In this document: one piece after another, positions 51,291 through 59,648 of the stretch
Numbering within the stretch: position 1 is the stretch's first letter
How the letters are laid out: the number at the start of each line of letters is the position of its first letter
NCBI RefSeq assembly: GCF_022163125.1
Contig: NZ_CP091881.1
Span: forward strand, 4,836,001-4,900,000
From: Paenibacillus sp. HWE-109
GTDB lineage: Bacteria; Bacillota; Bacilli; Paenibacillales; NBRC-103111
Length of the DNA: 64,000 bases
Reading direction: 5' to 3'
The notes under the pieces: model-generated
Databases searched by the model: none
Told to the model about the DNA's origin: nothing
What the model saw: the letters and a program-made list of their open reading frames with translations, nothing else
Made by a program: the position numbers and the translations under genes

Positions 51291-51310
51291 GATATGACTC
51301 CTCCTGAAAC

Positions 51311-51344
51311 AAAGGAGCACCCTATCTTCAGAAGTGCCCCTTTC
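51311..51344 (-). terminator. Stem-loop between binding protein and permease genes
   Basis: AAAGGAGCAC pairs with GTGCCCCTTT around a 14-base loop. It is a likely attenuator or mRNA-end stabiliser, as is common after sugar-binding-protein genes, where it keeps the binding protein more abundant than the permeases. Confidence 0.6.
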
Positions 51345-51359
51345 GAATGGATTACATGA

Positions 51360-52757
51360 TTAATTCTTCGAGGTTTTAGCCTTTTCAATAGCTTCGTCTG
51401 CACGCGATTTGATTGCTTTAACCGCATCATCCAGAGGTTTTTGTCCTACAAGATACGACTCGCCTTCCTGTAAAATAATTTTCCCGTATTCCGCAGCAAT
51501 CGAACCCGTAATTTTCTCTGGCTTGAGACCCAGATTAGGCGTCAGAAATACGTCTTTGAGATCCTCCGTCGTAATCCCATCTGCAGCAGGGAATTTAGCT
51601 GCCATTTCTTGGAAAATCTTATCCGTATCTTCTTTGGTTAAATCCACACGCGCTGGCGTTCCGGAGCCGCCATATTTATATTGATTGTCTGCAAGCCAAT
51701 TCACGAAATCTGCTGCTTCCTTAGGATGTTTGGAATATTTATTGATGCCATTTCCTGAAGTAATGCCGATCATGTTCTTTCCATTAGGATCAACTGGCGG
51801 CTGCGTGATACCGACCTTCCAATCGCGCGGATAAGTCTTCATATCTATTGGCGCAAAAGCAAACCATGTACCCGTAAATTGCATTGCATATTTGCCGTTC
51901 ATAAAGGCATCATAAGGAATTTTCTTTGACTTTGTTTCAAGCCAGCTCGGTTGAATTTTTAATTTATTTCCCAGATCACCCAACCACTGTAAAGATTCTT
52001 TAAAGGCAGGATCATCATAATTCGATGTACCATCCGCTTTATAACCGCTAATGCCTCTCTGGGCTGCTAATAAATAAAAGGTATTATCGTAATCGGGAAA
52101 GCTTGAACCATAGATCCCTTTGCTTGAATCCGTTAATTTTCGGGCTGTTTCCACATATTGATCCCATGTCCATTCGCCCTTTGGATAAGGCACTTTGGCA
52201 TCATCAAAAATCTTTTTATTATAAAATACGGCCCATGTTCCAGCCCCAGTTGGCAGCATATAAACTTTATCGCTGAATTTGGTTAAATATTTCCCGAATT
52301 TCTTCTCATAATCAACCCCTGCATCCTTATAAATATCATTCAAGGGAAGGAGAAAGCCACTGTTTGCGTATTTAGCATGTATGATTGGGTTCTGAAGAGG
52401 AATAACATCTACGGTCCCAGACGTCGAAAGATCAATATCGATCTTTTTGTAAATAACATCTCCATCACCAGCAACGGTTTCTAACTCCACGGTGTTGCCC
52501 GAATATGCCTTATAAGCCTCTAATAGTGTCTTTGTTGCTGGCAAGTTGGCATTGCCAGAAGTCGAATACCATTTGAGGGTTACGGCTTCCTTTTTGGCAA
52601 CAGGTGCGGGCATTTCCGTACTAGCAGGTGAAACGGTTGGGACCGAGCTTGATGCGCCGCCCGCATCATTCTTGCTGCTGCAGCCTGCTAGAGACAAGCC
52701 GATCATTCCAAAAATTAATACTGAAACGCTTACAGTTCTATACTTATTTTTCTCCAC
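51360..52757 (-). CDS. Carbohydrate ABC transporter substrate-binding lipoprotein
   Basis: A 465-residue lipoprotein with lipobox SLAGCSS (Cys near residue 26), a Ser/Pro/Ala-rich linker, and a type 1 extracellular sugar-binding domain (VTLKWYSTSGNANLPATKTLLEAYKAYSG; WDQYVETARKLTD; FMNGKYAMQFTGTW). It brings an oligosaccharide to the two permeases next in the operon. The start is GTG 52757, with AAAAGGGG at nine bases, under a promoter at 52799-52826. Together with the divergent GH95 enzyme it points to fucosylated oligosaccharides, though the ligand cannot be read from sequence. Confidence 0.92.
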   Translation of the reverse strand: MEKNKYRTVSVSVLIFGMIGLSLAGCSSKNDAGGASSSVPTVSPASTEMPAPVAKKEAVTLKWYSTSGNANLPATKTLLEAYKAYSGNTVELETVAGDGDVIYKKIDIDLSTSGTVDVIPLQNPIIHAKYANSGFLLPLNDIYKDAGVDYEKKFGKYLTKFSDKVYMLPTGAGTWAVFYNKKIFDDAKVPYPKGEWTWDQYVETARKLTDSSKGIYGSSFPDYDNTFYLLAAQRGISGYKADGTSNYDDPAFKESLQWLGDLGNKLKIQPSWLETKSKKIPYDAFMNGKYAMQFTGTWFAFAPIDMKTYPRDWKVGITQPPVDPNGKNMIGITSGNGINKYSKHPKEAADFVNWLADNQYKYGGSGTPARVDLTKEDTDKIFQEMAAKFPAADGITTEDLKDVFLTPNLGLKPEKITGSIAAEYGKIILQEGESYLVGQKPLDDAVKAIKSRADEAIEKAKTSKN

Positions 52758-53063
52758 TTTTTCATACCCCTTTTCGCTTGGACATCTATTGCCTCTTTAC
52801 TATAATTCTTTATAACATCCGTTCAAATGTAATATCTTTCGAATTTTTAACCTTTCTCATCATCTATCCAATAGAACATCATTCAATTTGTAAAATATAA
52901 AGAAAAAATGTACTTTTTTGCACTCTGGCAGGTGGCTTCCCGCGGCAGAATCATTCTTGTTAACTTTATTCAAAAGTACCTTAGTAATGTCCTTATTCCA
53001 GCTGGCGATTTTGTGATGTAGTTGGAGTGAGCATATTCCATTCACTAAAAGGAGCTGTTACCT
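52758..53063. other. Divergent intergenic region, 306 bases
   Basis: Holds the promoter of the sugar ABC operon (minus strand). No clear cre site, palindrome or structured RNA is seen, and no well-supported promoter for the GH95 gene can be picked out. Confidence 0.5.
52799..52826 (-). promoter_or_regulatory. Probable sigma-A promoter of the sugar ABC operon
   Basis: TTGAAC (52826-52821), 16-base spacer, TATAGT (52804-52799) on the minus strand, about 40 bases upstream of the GTG start. Confidence 0.6.
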
Positions 53064-55445
53064 TTGAAATTGCATTATCTAAGCTGCGCAAAAGCGTGGA
53101 CCGAAGCGCTTCCTATCGGAAATGGCCGACTGGGTGCTATGGTTTTTGGCGATCCGGAAGCTGAGCATTTGCAGTTAAATGAAGATACCCTGTGGTCAGG
53201 ACGAGGTCCTGTCGACGAAAATAATCCGAACGCGAAGCGCGTTCTCTCTGAAGTACGCGGGCTTATAGCAGAAGGTCGTTACACGGAAGCGGACAAGAAG
53301 AGCAAGGAGATGATGGGGCCTTACAATCAATCCTATATGCCGCTTGGCGATCTTCACCTGAAATTCCGCCACGGAGGCATTGTTCAGGCCTATGAGCGCA
53401 GCTTGGATTTGACAGATGCCATCGCTAGGGTGTCGTACCAGATTGGCGATATTGCGTATACCCGCGAAATGTTTGCTTCCTATCCGGACCAAGTCATTGT
53501 GATCCGTATCGAGGCAAGCGCTCCGGGCGCTCTGAATTTCACAGCGCGGCTGGATAGCCCTCATCCGTATCGAACAAGCTTTACGGCAGATCATCTGTAT
53601 TTGCAAGGTATTTGCCCGGAGCATGTTGATCCTAATTATTACGATAGGAATCACCCCGTCGTATACGGTGAACCCGAAACAACGGAAGCCATGCGGTTCG
53701 AGGGGCGTATTGGCGTTCAACTTGAAGGCGGCGCTTATGCGATTGATCATGACGGACTTCATATTCAAAGCGCCAAAACGGTTACACTGCTGTTCAGCGC
53801 GGAAACCAGCTTCCAAGGATATGATAAGCCGCCTGCCAAGGAAAGCGGTGAAGTAGCCGCCGCTAATGAGGAGCGCCTGCAGCGGGCGATGGCCAAATCC
53901 TATGAGCAATTACGGCAAGCTCATATAGATGACTACACGGCATTATTCAACCGCGTGGAACTGAGGCTTGGCGCTTCCGAGGCGGCAGAGCGAATGCCGA
54001 CTGACCGGAGAATCGCCGGGTATGGGGCGAAGGATGCCGGGCTCGTGGAGCTGCTGTTTCAATATGGCCGATACTTGCTGATCGCAAGCTCTCGCGCAGG
54101 GTCGCAGCCGGCCAATTTGCAGGGCATTTGGAACAAAGAATTGCGCCCGCCATGGAGCAGCAATTGGACGTTGAACATTAATACCCAGATGAACTACTGG
54201 CTAGCAGAAACGTGCCATTTATCCGAATGTCACGAGCCGCTTCTCGGGTATATACAGAATTTGTCCAACAAAGGCCGGAAAACGGCCGAAGTGAACTATG
54301 GCTGCAGAGGCTGGGTCGCGCATCATAACGCAGACATCTGGTGCCAGTCAGCGCCTGTCGGGGACTATGGCCAAGGCGATCCGGTGTGGGCGCTATGGCC
54401 GATGTCGGCTGCTTGGCTGTGCCAGCACCTCTGGGAGCACTACGCGTTCACCCAAGATGAACGTTATCTTCGTGAGCAGGCTTATCCGATGATGAGAGAA
54501 GCGGCGCTTTTCTGTCTGGATTGGCTGCATCCGGACGAAAACGGCCATCTAATCACATCGCCCTCCACCTCACCGGAGCATAAGTTTGTGACTGCGGATG
54601 GGCAGATGGCAGCGGTCAGCCAGGCAACGACAATGGATATGTCGTTAATTTGGGATTTGTTGACGAGCAGTATCGAGGCGTCGACCATTTTGAACGTTGA
54701 CGAGCCCCTTAGAGCTGAGATGGCAGCAGCGCGCGAGAAACTGAAGCCGATGCAGATCGGCAAACACGGCCACCTGCAGGAATGGTCGAAAGATTGGGAT
54801 GACGAGGATGTGCATCACCGCCATGTCTCGCATCTGTTCGGAATCTACCCTGGCCATCAATTAACGGAACTGGGAACGCCTGAGCTGTTTCAGGCAGCAA
54901 GAACCTCCTTGGAGCGGCGCGGTGATGACGGGACAGGCTGGAGTCTGGCTTGGAAAATTTGTTTGTGGGCCCGTTTTCAGGACGGGAACCGGACGCTTGC
55001 GCTCATCTCCAATTTGCTGCAGTTGGTGAAAGAGGACGAGACGAACTATCATCACGGTGGGGTTTACGCCAACTTGTTCGATGCCCACCCGCCTTTTCAA
55101 ATCGACGGCAACTTTGGATTTACCGCCGGCGTGGCGGAGATGCTGGTTCAATCTCATGACGGTGAGATTTCACTGCTGCCCGCCTTGCCGGATGCATGGC
55201 CGACCGGCTTCGTGAGGGGCCTCCGAGCAAGAGGCGCGATAAGCGTTAGTCTATCGTGGGCAGAGGGCGCTCTTCAGGAAGCGGAAATCGAAGCGCAATT
55301 CGGCGGCAGCTGCCGTATTCGCACGAACGGGCTTTCGCTCACGGTCGATTCGGAAGGCACGCATGTACCTTACGAAGTTGTGATGGAGGGTGTCATCCGC
55401 TTCGATACCGAGGCAGGTAAACGATATACGCTGCGCAGCGTGTAA
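53064..55445 (+). CDS. GH95 alpha-L-fucosidase
   Basis: A 793-residue glycoside hydrolase of family 95. It has an N-terminal beta-sandwich (LPIGNGRLGAMVFGDPEAEHLQLNEDTLWSG), an (alpha/alpha)6 barrel and a C-terminal beta domain. Counterparts of the residues known from the Bifidobacterium enzyme AfcA are present: Asn371 and Asn373 (WTLNINTQMNYW), Glu505 (STSPEHKF) and Asp681 (FQIDGNFGFTAG). Such enzymes invert and remove alpha-1,2-linked fucose from galactose; some act on galactose itself. There is no signal peptide, so it works in the cytoplasm on imported sugars. The start is TTG 53064, nine bases after AAAAGGAG. It is divergent from the ABC operon. Confidence 0.93.
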   Translation: MKLHYLSCAKAWTEALPIGNGRLGAMVFGDPEAEHLQLNEDTLWSGRGPVDENNPNAKRVLSEVRGLIAEGRYTEADKKSKEMMGPYNQSYMPLGDLHLKFRHGGIVQAYERSLDLTDAIARVSYQIGDIAYTREMFASYPDQVIVIRIEASAPGALNFTARLDSPHPYRTSFTADHLYLQGICPEHVDPNYYDRNHPVVYGEPETTEAMRFEGRIGVQLEGGAYAIDHDGLHIQSAKTVTLLFSAETSFQGYDKPPAKESGEVAAANEERLQRAMAKSYEQLRQAHIDDYTALFNRVELRLGASEAAERMPTDRRIAGYGAKDAGLVELLFQYGRYLLIASSRAGSQPANLQGIWNKELRPPWSSNWTLNINTQMNYWLAETCHLSECHEPLLGYIQNLSNKGRKTAEVNYGCRGWVAHHNADIWCQSAPVGDYGQGDPVWALWPMSAAWLCQHLWEHYAFTQDERYLREQAYPMMREAALFCLDWLHPDENGHLITSPSTSPEHKFVTADGQMAAVSQATTMDMSLIWDLLTSSIEASTILNVDEPLRAEMAAAREKLKPMQIGKHGHLQEWSKDWDDEDVHHRHVSHLFGIYPGHQLTELGTPELFQAARTSLERRGDDGTGWSLAWKICLWARFQDGNRTLALISNLLQLVKEDETNYHHGGVYANLFDAHPPFQIDGNFGFTAGVAEMLVQSHDGEISLLPALPDAWPTGFVRGLRARGAISVSLSWAEGALQEAEIEAQFGGSCRIRTNGLSLTVDSEGTHVPYEVVMEGVIRFDTEAGKRYTLRSV

Positions 55446-55480
55446 GTTCTCATCTTACAACGGCAATCCGGGGTTCTATT

Positions 55481-55777
55481 TAAGAAAAACGGCTTCGCCG
55501 CCCTGACTAATCAGCCTCTTCTTAGCGGCAAAACCTAGTAAGGGAACTAGGGGACGCTAATTAGGCAAAAAGTAGGGATTCGAAGGTAATAGAGGAACTA
55601 CAGGGTCTTATTTCCACAAAAAGCGTAAAAATTCCCATATAACAGCAAAATAGCGGACTATAGTTCCCTCAACCTCCCGAAAATGACACTTTTGGCTAGA
55701 ATAGCGGACTATAGTTCCCTCCCTCTGTTCGCACCGGGCGGCTGGAGTAACTCCGCGTTCACTTCAAAAGATATAAA
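55481..55777 (+). repeat. Long intergenic repeat, copy B (about 300 bases)
   Basis: Near full-length match to 8821-9117. Forward modules are at 55542 and 55594 and reverse modules at about 55651-55668 and 55702-55719, with TAGCGGACTATAGTTCCCTC identical in both reverse modules. As in copy A it begins close after the stop codon of a plus-strand gene, here 36 bases after GH95. Confidence 0.85.
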
Positions 55778-55790
55778 CTCTTATATGTAA

Positions 55791-55837
55791 ATAAATACTG
55801 TCCTACAGTCATCTCTTGACCATAGGACAGTATTTAT
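55791..55837. terminator. Strong hairpin with 15-base stem
   Basis: ATAAATACTGTCCTA pairs perfectly with TAGGACAGTATTTAT (17-base loop). It lies right at the 3' end of the SLH pseudogene (minus strand) and may have been its terminator. Confidence 0.7.
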
Positions 55838-55842
55838 GTTTG

Positions 55843-56095
55843 TCATTTTATTTTCAGCATGCCCAAAATAAGGATTGTAGCTTCCGCTCTTGTTGCTTCA
55901 TCGTTAGGCGCGAAAGTTATTAACCCCACGAGTAACCGTCACATTGGTTGGAGCATCCAGATATTTAACCGCTTGACCTCCGTCATTCAGAGTAATAGCT
56001 TTCAAAGTGATTTTGTCTTCTTTTCCGGGCGCATTTTTCGCAGTAACATATTTAACCAGAATATTCTTGTCTTTGGAACCAGCACACCCTCTGAT
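55843..56095 (-). pseudogene. Remnant of a secreted SLH-domain protein
   Basis: Reading the minus strand gives GCAGSKDKNILVKYVTAKN, then DKITLKAITLNDGGQAVKYL and a stop. Shifting by one base then gives FAPNDEATRAEATILILGML-KIK and a stop, which is the typical end of an SLH repeat. The two parts are joined within a few bases around 55910, consistent with a deletion plus frameshift. There is no start, so this is the remains of a gene of the same anchoring family as the other giants. Confidence 0.75.
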
Positions 56096-56145
56096 TAATC
56101 AGAAACCCGCTGCGTAAGCTGAATGACTAATCCAGATCAATTCCT

Positions 56146-57771
56146 CTAGATCTTCTCCGGTGTTGACAAGTTTTTATACTTGATAGGAGACTCTCCGACA
56201 TTCTTCTTGAAAACTTTGCTAAAATAATATTCATCCGAGTAACCTACTTCTCGCGCGATTTCAGCGATTTTTAAATCCGTCGTTTTTAATAAGAACTTCG
56301 CTTGACTGATCTTAACTTCCGTCAAGTATTCAATTAAATTCTGGCCCGTCTCTTTTTTATAGAGATTGCTTAAATAGGCTGCAGACAACTGTAAATATTC
56401 GGCAACCTTTTCCAAGGACAGATCTTCTTTGTAATGCTTATTGATAAATTGTTTGGTTGTAAATACCCGCATATTCTCATTGTTGTTTATCAACTGCTCA
56501 GTAAAACGCTGTTTCAAATGATGAATCCACTCGATGAAATCAACCTTTAAATTCATTGTAGTTATATCCGTGTACATCTCTTTATTGACGATATCTTTGC
56601 CTGTTAGTTTGAATTTTTCCATAAAGGTCTGAAATAAATAATAAATGGAATAGCATAATCCAGTTAATAATTCCTTCGTTAGGTTATTGGATTGACGCAT
56701 TTTCTGAATTAACAGATCTAGAGCGTCCTTAATCGCCTTAATGTCTCCATCCAGAAGCGCGAATTCAACCTTCCTCATTTCTGCAGAAATATCTTCGTTC
56801 TCTTGAATCGATATTCGTTTCATTTCACCATAATAAATATTGCTCCCCCTCGGTAAAATAAATTTGTATCCTATTGCTTCTTTCGCTTCCTTAAAGGCTT
56901 GCTTGATGTACAAATAATTCGAATGTCCATTGCTGATCCCTATGCAAACGGATGTATTTAAATATTTTCGCAATGAAGTCCTCATATTGGTTGTCAACTC
57001 ATGCAACCTTTCGCCACTATCCTCCCTCTCGTTTTTCTTTAAAGTGAAAATGACGACAAATTGTTTGGGATGAATACTCGCCACATGCCCGTAGGCATAA
57101 CTGGATAAAACCTCCTCTAAGATGTTGAGAATAGAATAATCAAGCAAATGAGGCGCTTCCCCATATTTATCATAAATAGTCAAATCATCAACTTCGACGA
57201 TCATACAACTGAGCGGTTTCTCCAAAAAATTCAAATTAAGCACATTTAACTGCTGCAACATTTCATCGCTATTCTGAATAACACCTAGAAGCATATCTTT
57301 AAAAAACTTTTCTTTATGCAGGGCTGTATGTATAATTGGATATTCTTGTGCAACAGACGCATTCACAGCCCTATCTTTTGCTGCTGCTATTGAAAGACTT
57401 AACTCTTTCATAATCTGAATCAATTGCACGGGCTCCAACTCTAGTTTCAACATATAATCTTCCGCCCCATGCTTCATGGCTTCCTTGACATAAACCAAAT
57501 CATCATACGCGCTTAATACGATAAATTTCGCCGGATGATTCTCTTGCCTTAATTGCTTGATTAATTCAATCCCCGTCATCACAGGCATTTTAATATCTGT
57601 CAAAATAATATCAGGTGAATAGGCTCTAGCCATCTCTAATGCTTTTTTCCCATTTTCTGCTTCACCCACAAGCTCGAATCCCAATTCTTCCCATGGTAGG
57701 ATCGTTTTAATACCTATCCTGACAAGCGCTTCATCATCAACGATTAATATTTTCAGCAACTTTTTCACCAC
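56146..57771 (-). CDS. YesN-type response regulator with AraC DNA-binding domain
   Basis: A 541-residue response regulator. It has an N-terminal receiver domain (ILIVDDEALVRIGIKTIL; phosphoacceptor Asp in DIILTDIKMPVMTGIEL near residue 55; conserved Lys in AEDYMLKLEL), a long middle region, and a C-terminal AraC-type double helix-turn-helix (FINKHYKEDLSLEKVAEYLQLSAAYLSNLYKKETGQNLIEYL; VGYSDEYYFSKVFKKNVGESPIKYK). It is the partner of the kinase just upstream; its GTG start follows the kinase stop directly. Such pairs normally switch on the adjacent sugar-use genes, here probably the fucosidase and transporter genes. Confidence 0.92.
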   Translation of the reverse strand: MVKKLLKILIVDDEALVRIGIKTILPWEELGFELVGEAENGKKALEMARAYSPDIILTDIKMPVMTGIELIKQLRQENHPAKFIVLSAYDDLVYVKEAMKHGAEDYMLKLELEPVQLIQIMKELSLSIAAAKDRAVNASVAQEYPIIHTALHKEKFFKDMLLGVIQNSDEMLQQLNVLNLNFLEKPLSCMIVEVDDLTIYDKYGEAPHLLDYSILNILEEVLSSYAYGHVASIHPKQFVVIFTLKKNEREDSGERLHELTTNMRTSLRKYLNTSVCIGISNGHSNYLYIKQAFKEAKEAIGYKFILPRGSNIYYGEMKRISIQENEDISAEMRKVEFALLDGDIKAIKDALDLLIQKMRQSNNLTKELLTGLCYSIYYLFQTFMEKFKLTGKDIVNKEMYTDITTMNLKVDFIEWIHHLKQRFTEQLINNNENMRVFTTKQFINKHYKEDLSLEKVAEYLQLSAAYLSNLYKKETGQNLIEYLTEVKISQAKFLLKTTDLKIAEIAREVGYSDEYYFSKVFKKNVGESPIKYKNLSTPEKI

Positions 57772-59508
57772 CTACTCGGTATGCAAAGATTCTTCACTAA
57801 TATCCAAAGGAAGAACGATATGAACTTTCGTATAGACACCTAATTGACTATCAATCTGAATGCCATAGAGGTCACCGCAGATCATTTTGATACGAAGGTT
57901 TACATTTTGCACACCAATCCCGCCAAAGGAATCTTCCGATCTGAAACTACTCCCCAAAATTCGGGACACCTGAAAAGCCGACATTCCTACGCCGCTATCT
58001 TCAACTGTAATTTGGAGTGTTGTATGATCAGTGAATATCTTAATTCTAATAAAACCAGGCTCTTCCAGTGGTTCAATTCCATGAAATATGGCGTTCTCAA
58101 CGATCGGCTGTAGAATGAATTTGACACATTTCTTAAGCAGCAGTTGTTCATCTATTTCATAAGAAACCTGAAATTTCTCGCGATATCGCGTTTGTTGAAT
58201 ATAAATATAATCCTTAATCATGCTCAATTCTTCACTTACTGTTGTCAGCGCGCTTTGCTCTTTGAATGTATTTTTCAATAATCTTCCCAGAGCATCTACA
58301 ACCTCTTTAATGCCGTCTGATTTTTGAATGATAGCCATCCATCTTATTGTATTCAAGGTATTGTACAGAAAATGAGGTGTGATTTGTCCTTGCAGCGCCT
58401 TGATTTCCGCTTTTCTTTTCATGGCTTCTTCTTCTACTGCTTGGCTAAAAAGCGAATTAATCCGCTCAATCATGTAGTTGAAATTAACGCTAAGCAAACC
58501 AATCTCATCAATATTGGAAATGTTGGATTTCACCAGCAGATTAGAGCCTTTCACATCTTTCATCGTTAACGTTAACTTTTTGATAGGTTTTACAATCCCA
58601 GCTGAAATAAAAAACCAAAGCACTCCTGAAAACAGCAAAGAAAGAATACATACCGCAGTCGTGATTTTAAATACAACTTTATTATCCTTCGTCAACAGTT
58701 CGAGAGGAACCATTTGCACGATTTTCCAGCCATACTTATCCAAATCATAATTAGATACCAAATAAGATTTCCCGTTTTTCTTGATCTCGAAGTTCGAAAG
58801 ATTCTTTTCTGTAGGCAGTATAATGCCTTCCGACTCAAGACTCTGGGCAAGCTTCTCTTGCGGGTAAACGATTTTCCCAAGCTGATCGACAACATACAAT
58901 TGACTTTGTGTATTGGGGGATGCCTTGCTTAAAATATCCGTGAAAACATTCGTATTCAAACTCAAATATAAACTTCCAATATTCCTGTTGTTAAAATCCC
59001 TGATCAATCGGGAGAGTGAAAATACCTGTTTAAACTGGGTCATTCTTGACTTATTATCATTGTCATGCACGCCAATCCAAAGTACGTTCCCGCCTAAATT
59101 CTCCGATTGTTTATACCAATTCGATGCTAGCAGCAGTTTCGTATCTATGGCGTAAGCATCACTCCCATTCCCATATCTAAATTCACTACCGTTCATGCCA
59201 AAAATAAAAAGAGAAGTGACGTATTTATAATAATTTGAATAAAAAGCTAGATTATTCATAACCTGATCCACTTTCTTATAATTAGCATAGTAGTCCAATG
59301 GATTGTTATTATCCGCACTAATTGCCTGCTGAATATCTTCGTTTATAAAGATTAAGTCTGTTATTTTTTCTATTTCCGATAAATCCTTTTCAATGGAACT
59401 TCCAATATATAGAAGGTTTTCGTGGAATGAATCACTTACTTTCTCTTTTAGTATTTTCACGGATATGAAGTACGAGCTTATGCTGATAAATGATGTAGGT
59501 ATAATCAA
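57772..59508 (-). CDS. YesM-type sensor histidine kinase with apparent 5' frameshift
   Basis: A 578-residue frame: an outer sensor domain of the Cache type (about 20-265), a membrane helix (about 280-305), a HAMP domain, a His_kinase domain with ALQGQITPHFLYNTLNTIRWM (phosphorylated His), and a C-terminal ATPase domain with VQPIVENAIFHGI-like and GGIGVQNVNLRI boxes. The first residues (TTG at 59508) have no ribosome site and cut into the first membrane helix. A frame one base off, from GTG 59575 after GGGGAGG, gives VNPIRFFKKSIFNKIMISFL. This would join the main frame if one base near 59506 were removed. It is either a real inactivating shift or a sequencing error. The enzyme domains are intact. 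Confidence 0.85.
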   Translation of the reverse strand: MIIPTSFISISSYFISVKILKEKVSDSFHENLLYIGSSIEKDLSEIEKITDLIFINEDIQQAISADNNNPLDYYANYKKVDQVMNNLAFYSNYYKYVTSLFIFGMNGSEFRYGNGSDAYAIDTKLLLASNWYKQSENLGGNVLWIGVHDNDNKSRMTQFKQVFSLSRLIRDFNNRNIGSLYLSLNTNVFTDILSKASPNTQSQLYVVDQLGKIVYPQEKLAQSLESEGIILPTEKNLSNFEIKKNGKSYLVSNYDLDKYGWKIVQMVPLELLTKDNKVVFKITTAVCILSLLFSGVLWFFISAGIVKPIKKLTLTMKDVKGSNLLVKSNISNIDEIGLLSVNFNYMIERINSLFSQAVEEEAMKRKAEIKALQGQITPHFLYNTLNTIRWMAIIQKSDGIKEVVDALGRLLKNTFKEQSALTTVSEELSMIKDYIYIQQTRYREKFQVSYEIDEQLLLKKCVKFILQPIVENAIFHGIEPLEEPGFIRIKIFTDHTTLQITVEDSGVGMSAFQVSRILGSSFRSEDSFGGIGVQNVNLRIKMICGDLYGIQIDSQLGVYTKVHIVLPLDISEESLHTE

Positions 59509-59598
59509 TGACGAACAGGAAGGAGATCATTATTTTATTGAAAATACTCTTTTTGAAAAAGCGAATTGGATTCACTCCACCCTCCCCTTACCAAAAAC

Positions 59599-59633
59599 TG
59601 TGCTAAACTCAACAAATCGTTGAGCCTAGCACA
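59599..59633 (-). terminator. Terminator of the GH29 gene
   Basis: TGTGCTA-AA-CTCAAC pairs with GTTGAG-CC-TAGCACA (5-base loop, one internal mismatch pair). On the minus strand it is followed by AGTTTTTGG. It separates the GH29 gene from the kinase gene. Confidence 0.85.
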
Positions 59634-59648
59634 TATTTCAAAGCCTCT

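Noticed and set aside
52860..53045. Small minus-strand 61-residue gene between the sugar operon and GH95
   Set aside because: No ribosome binding site and no recognisable composition; it overlaps the expected promoter region.
55859..56098. Plus-strand 79-residue protein
   Set aside because: The opposite strand carries clear SLH-type remains, so the plus-strand frame is a shadow of the pseudogene.
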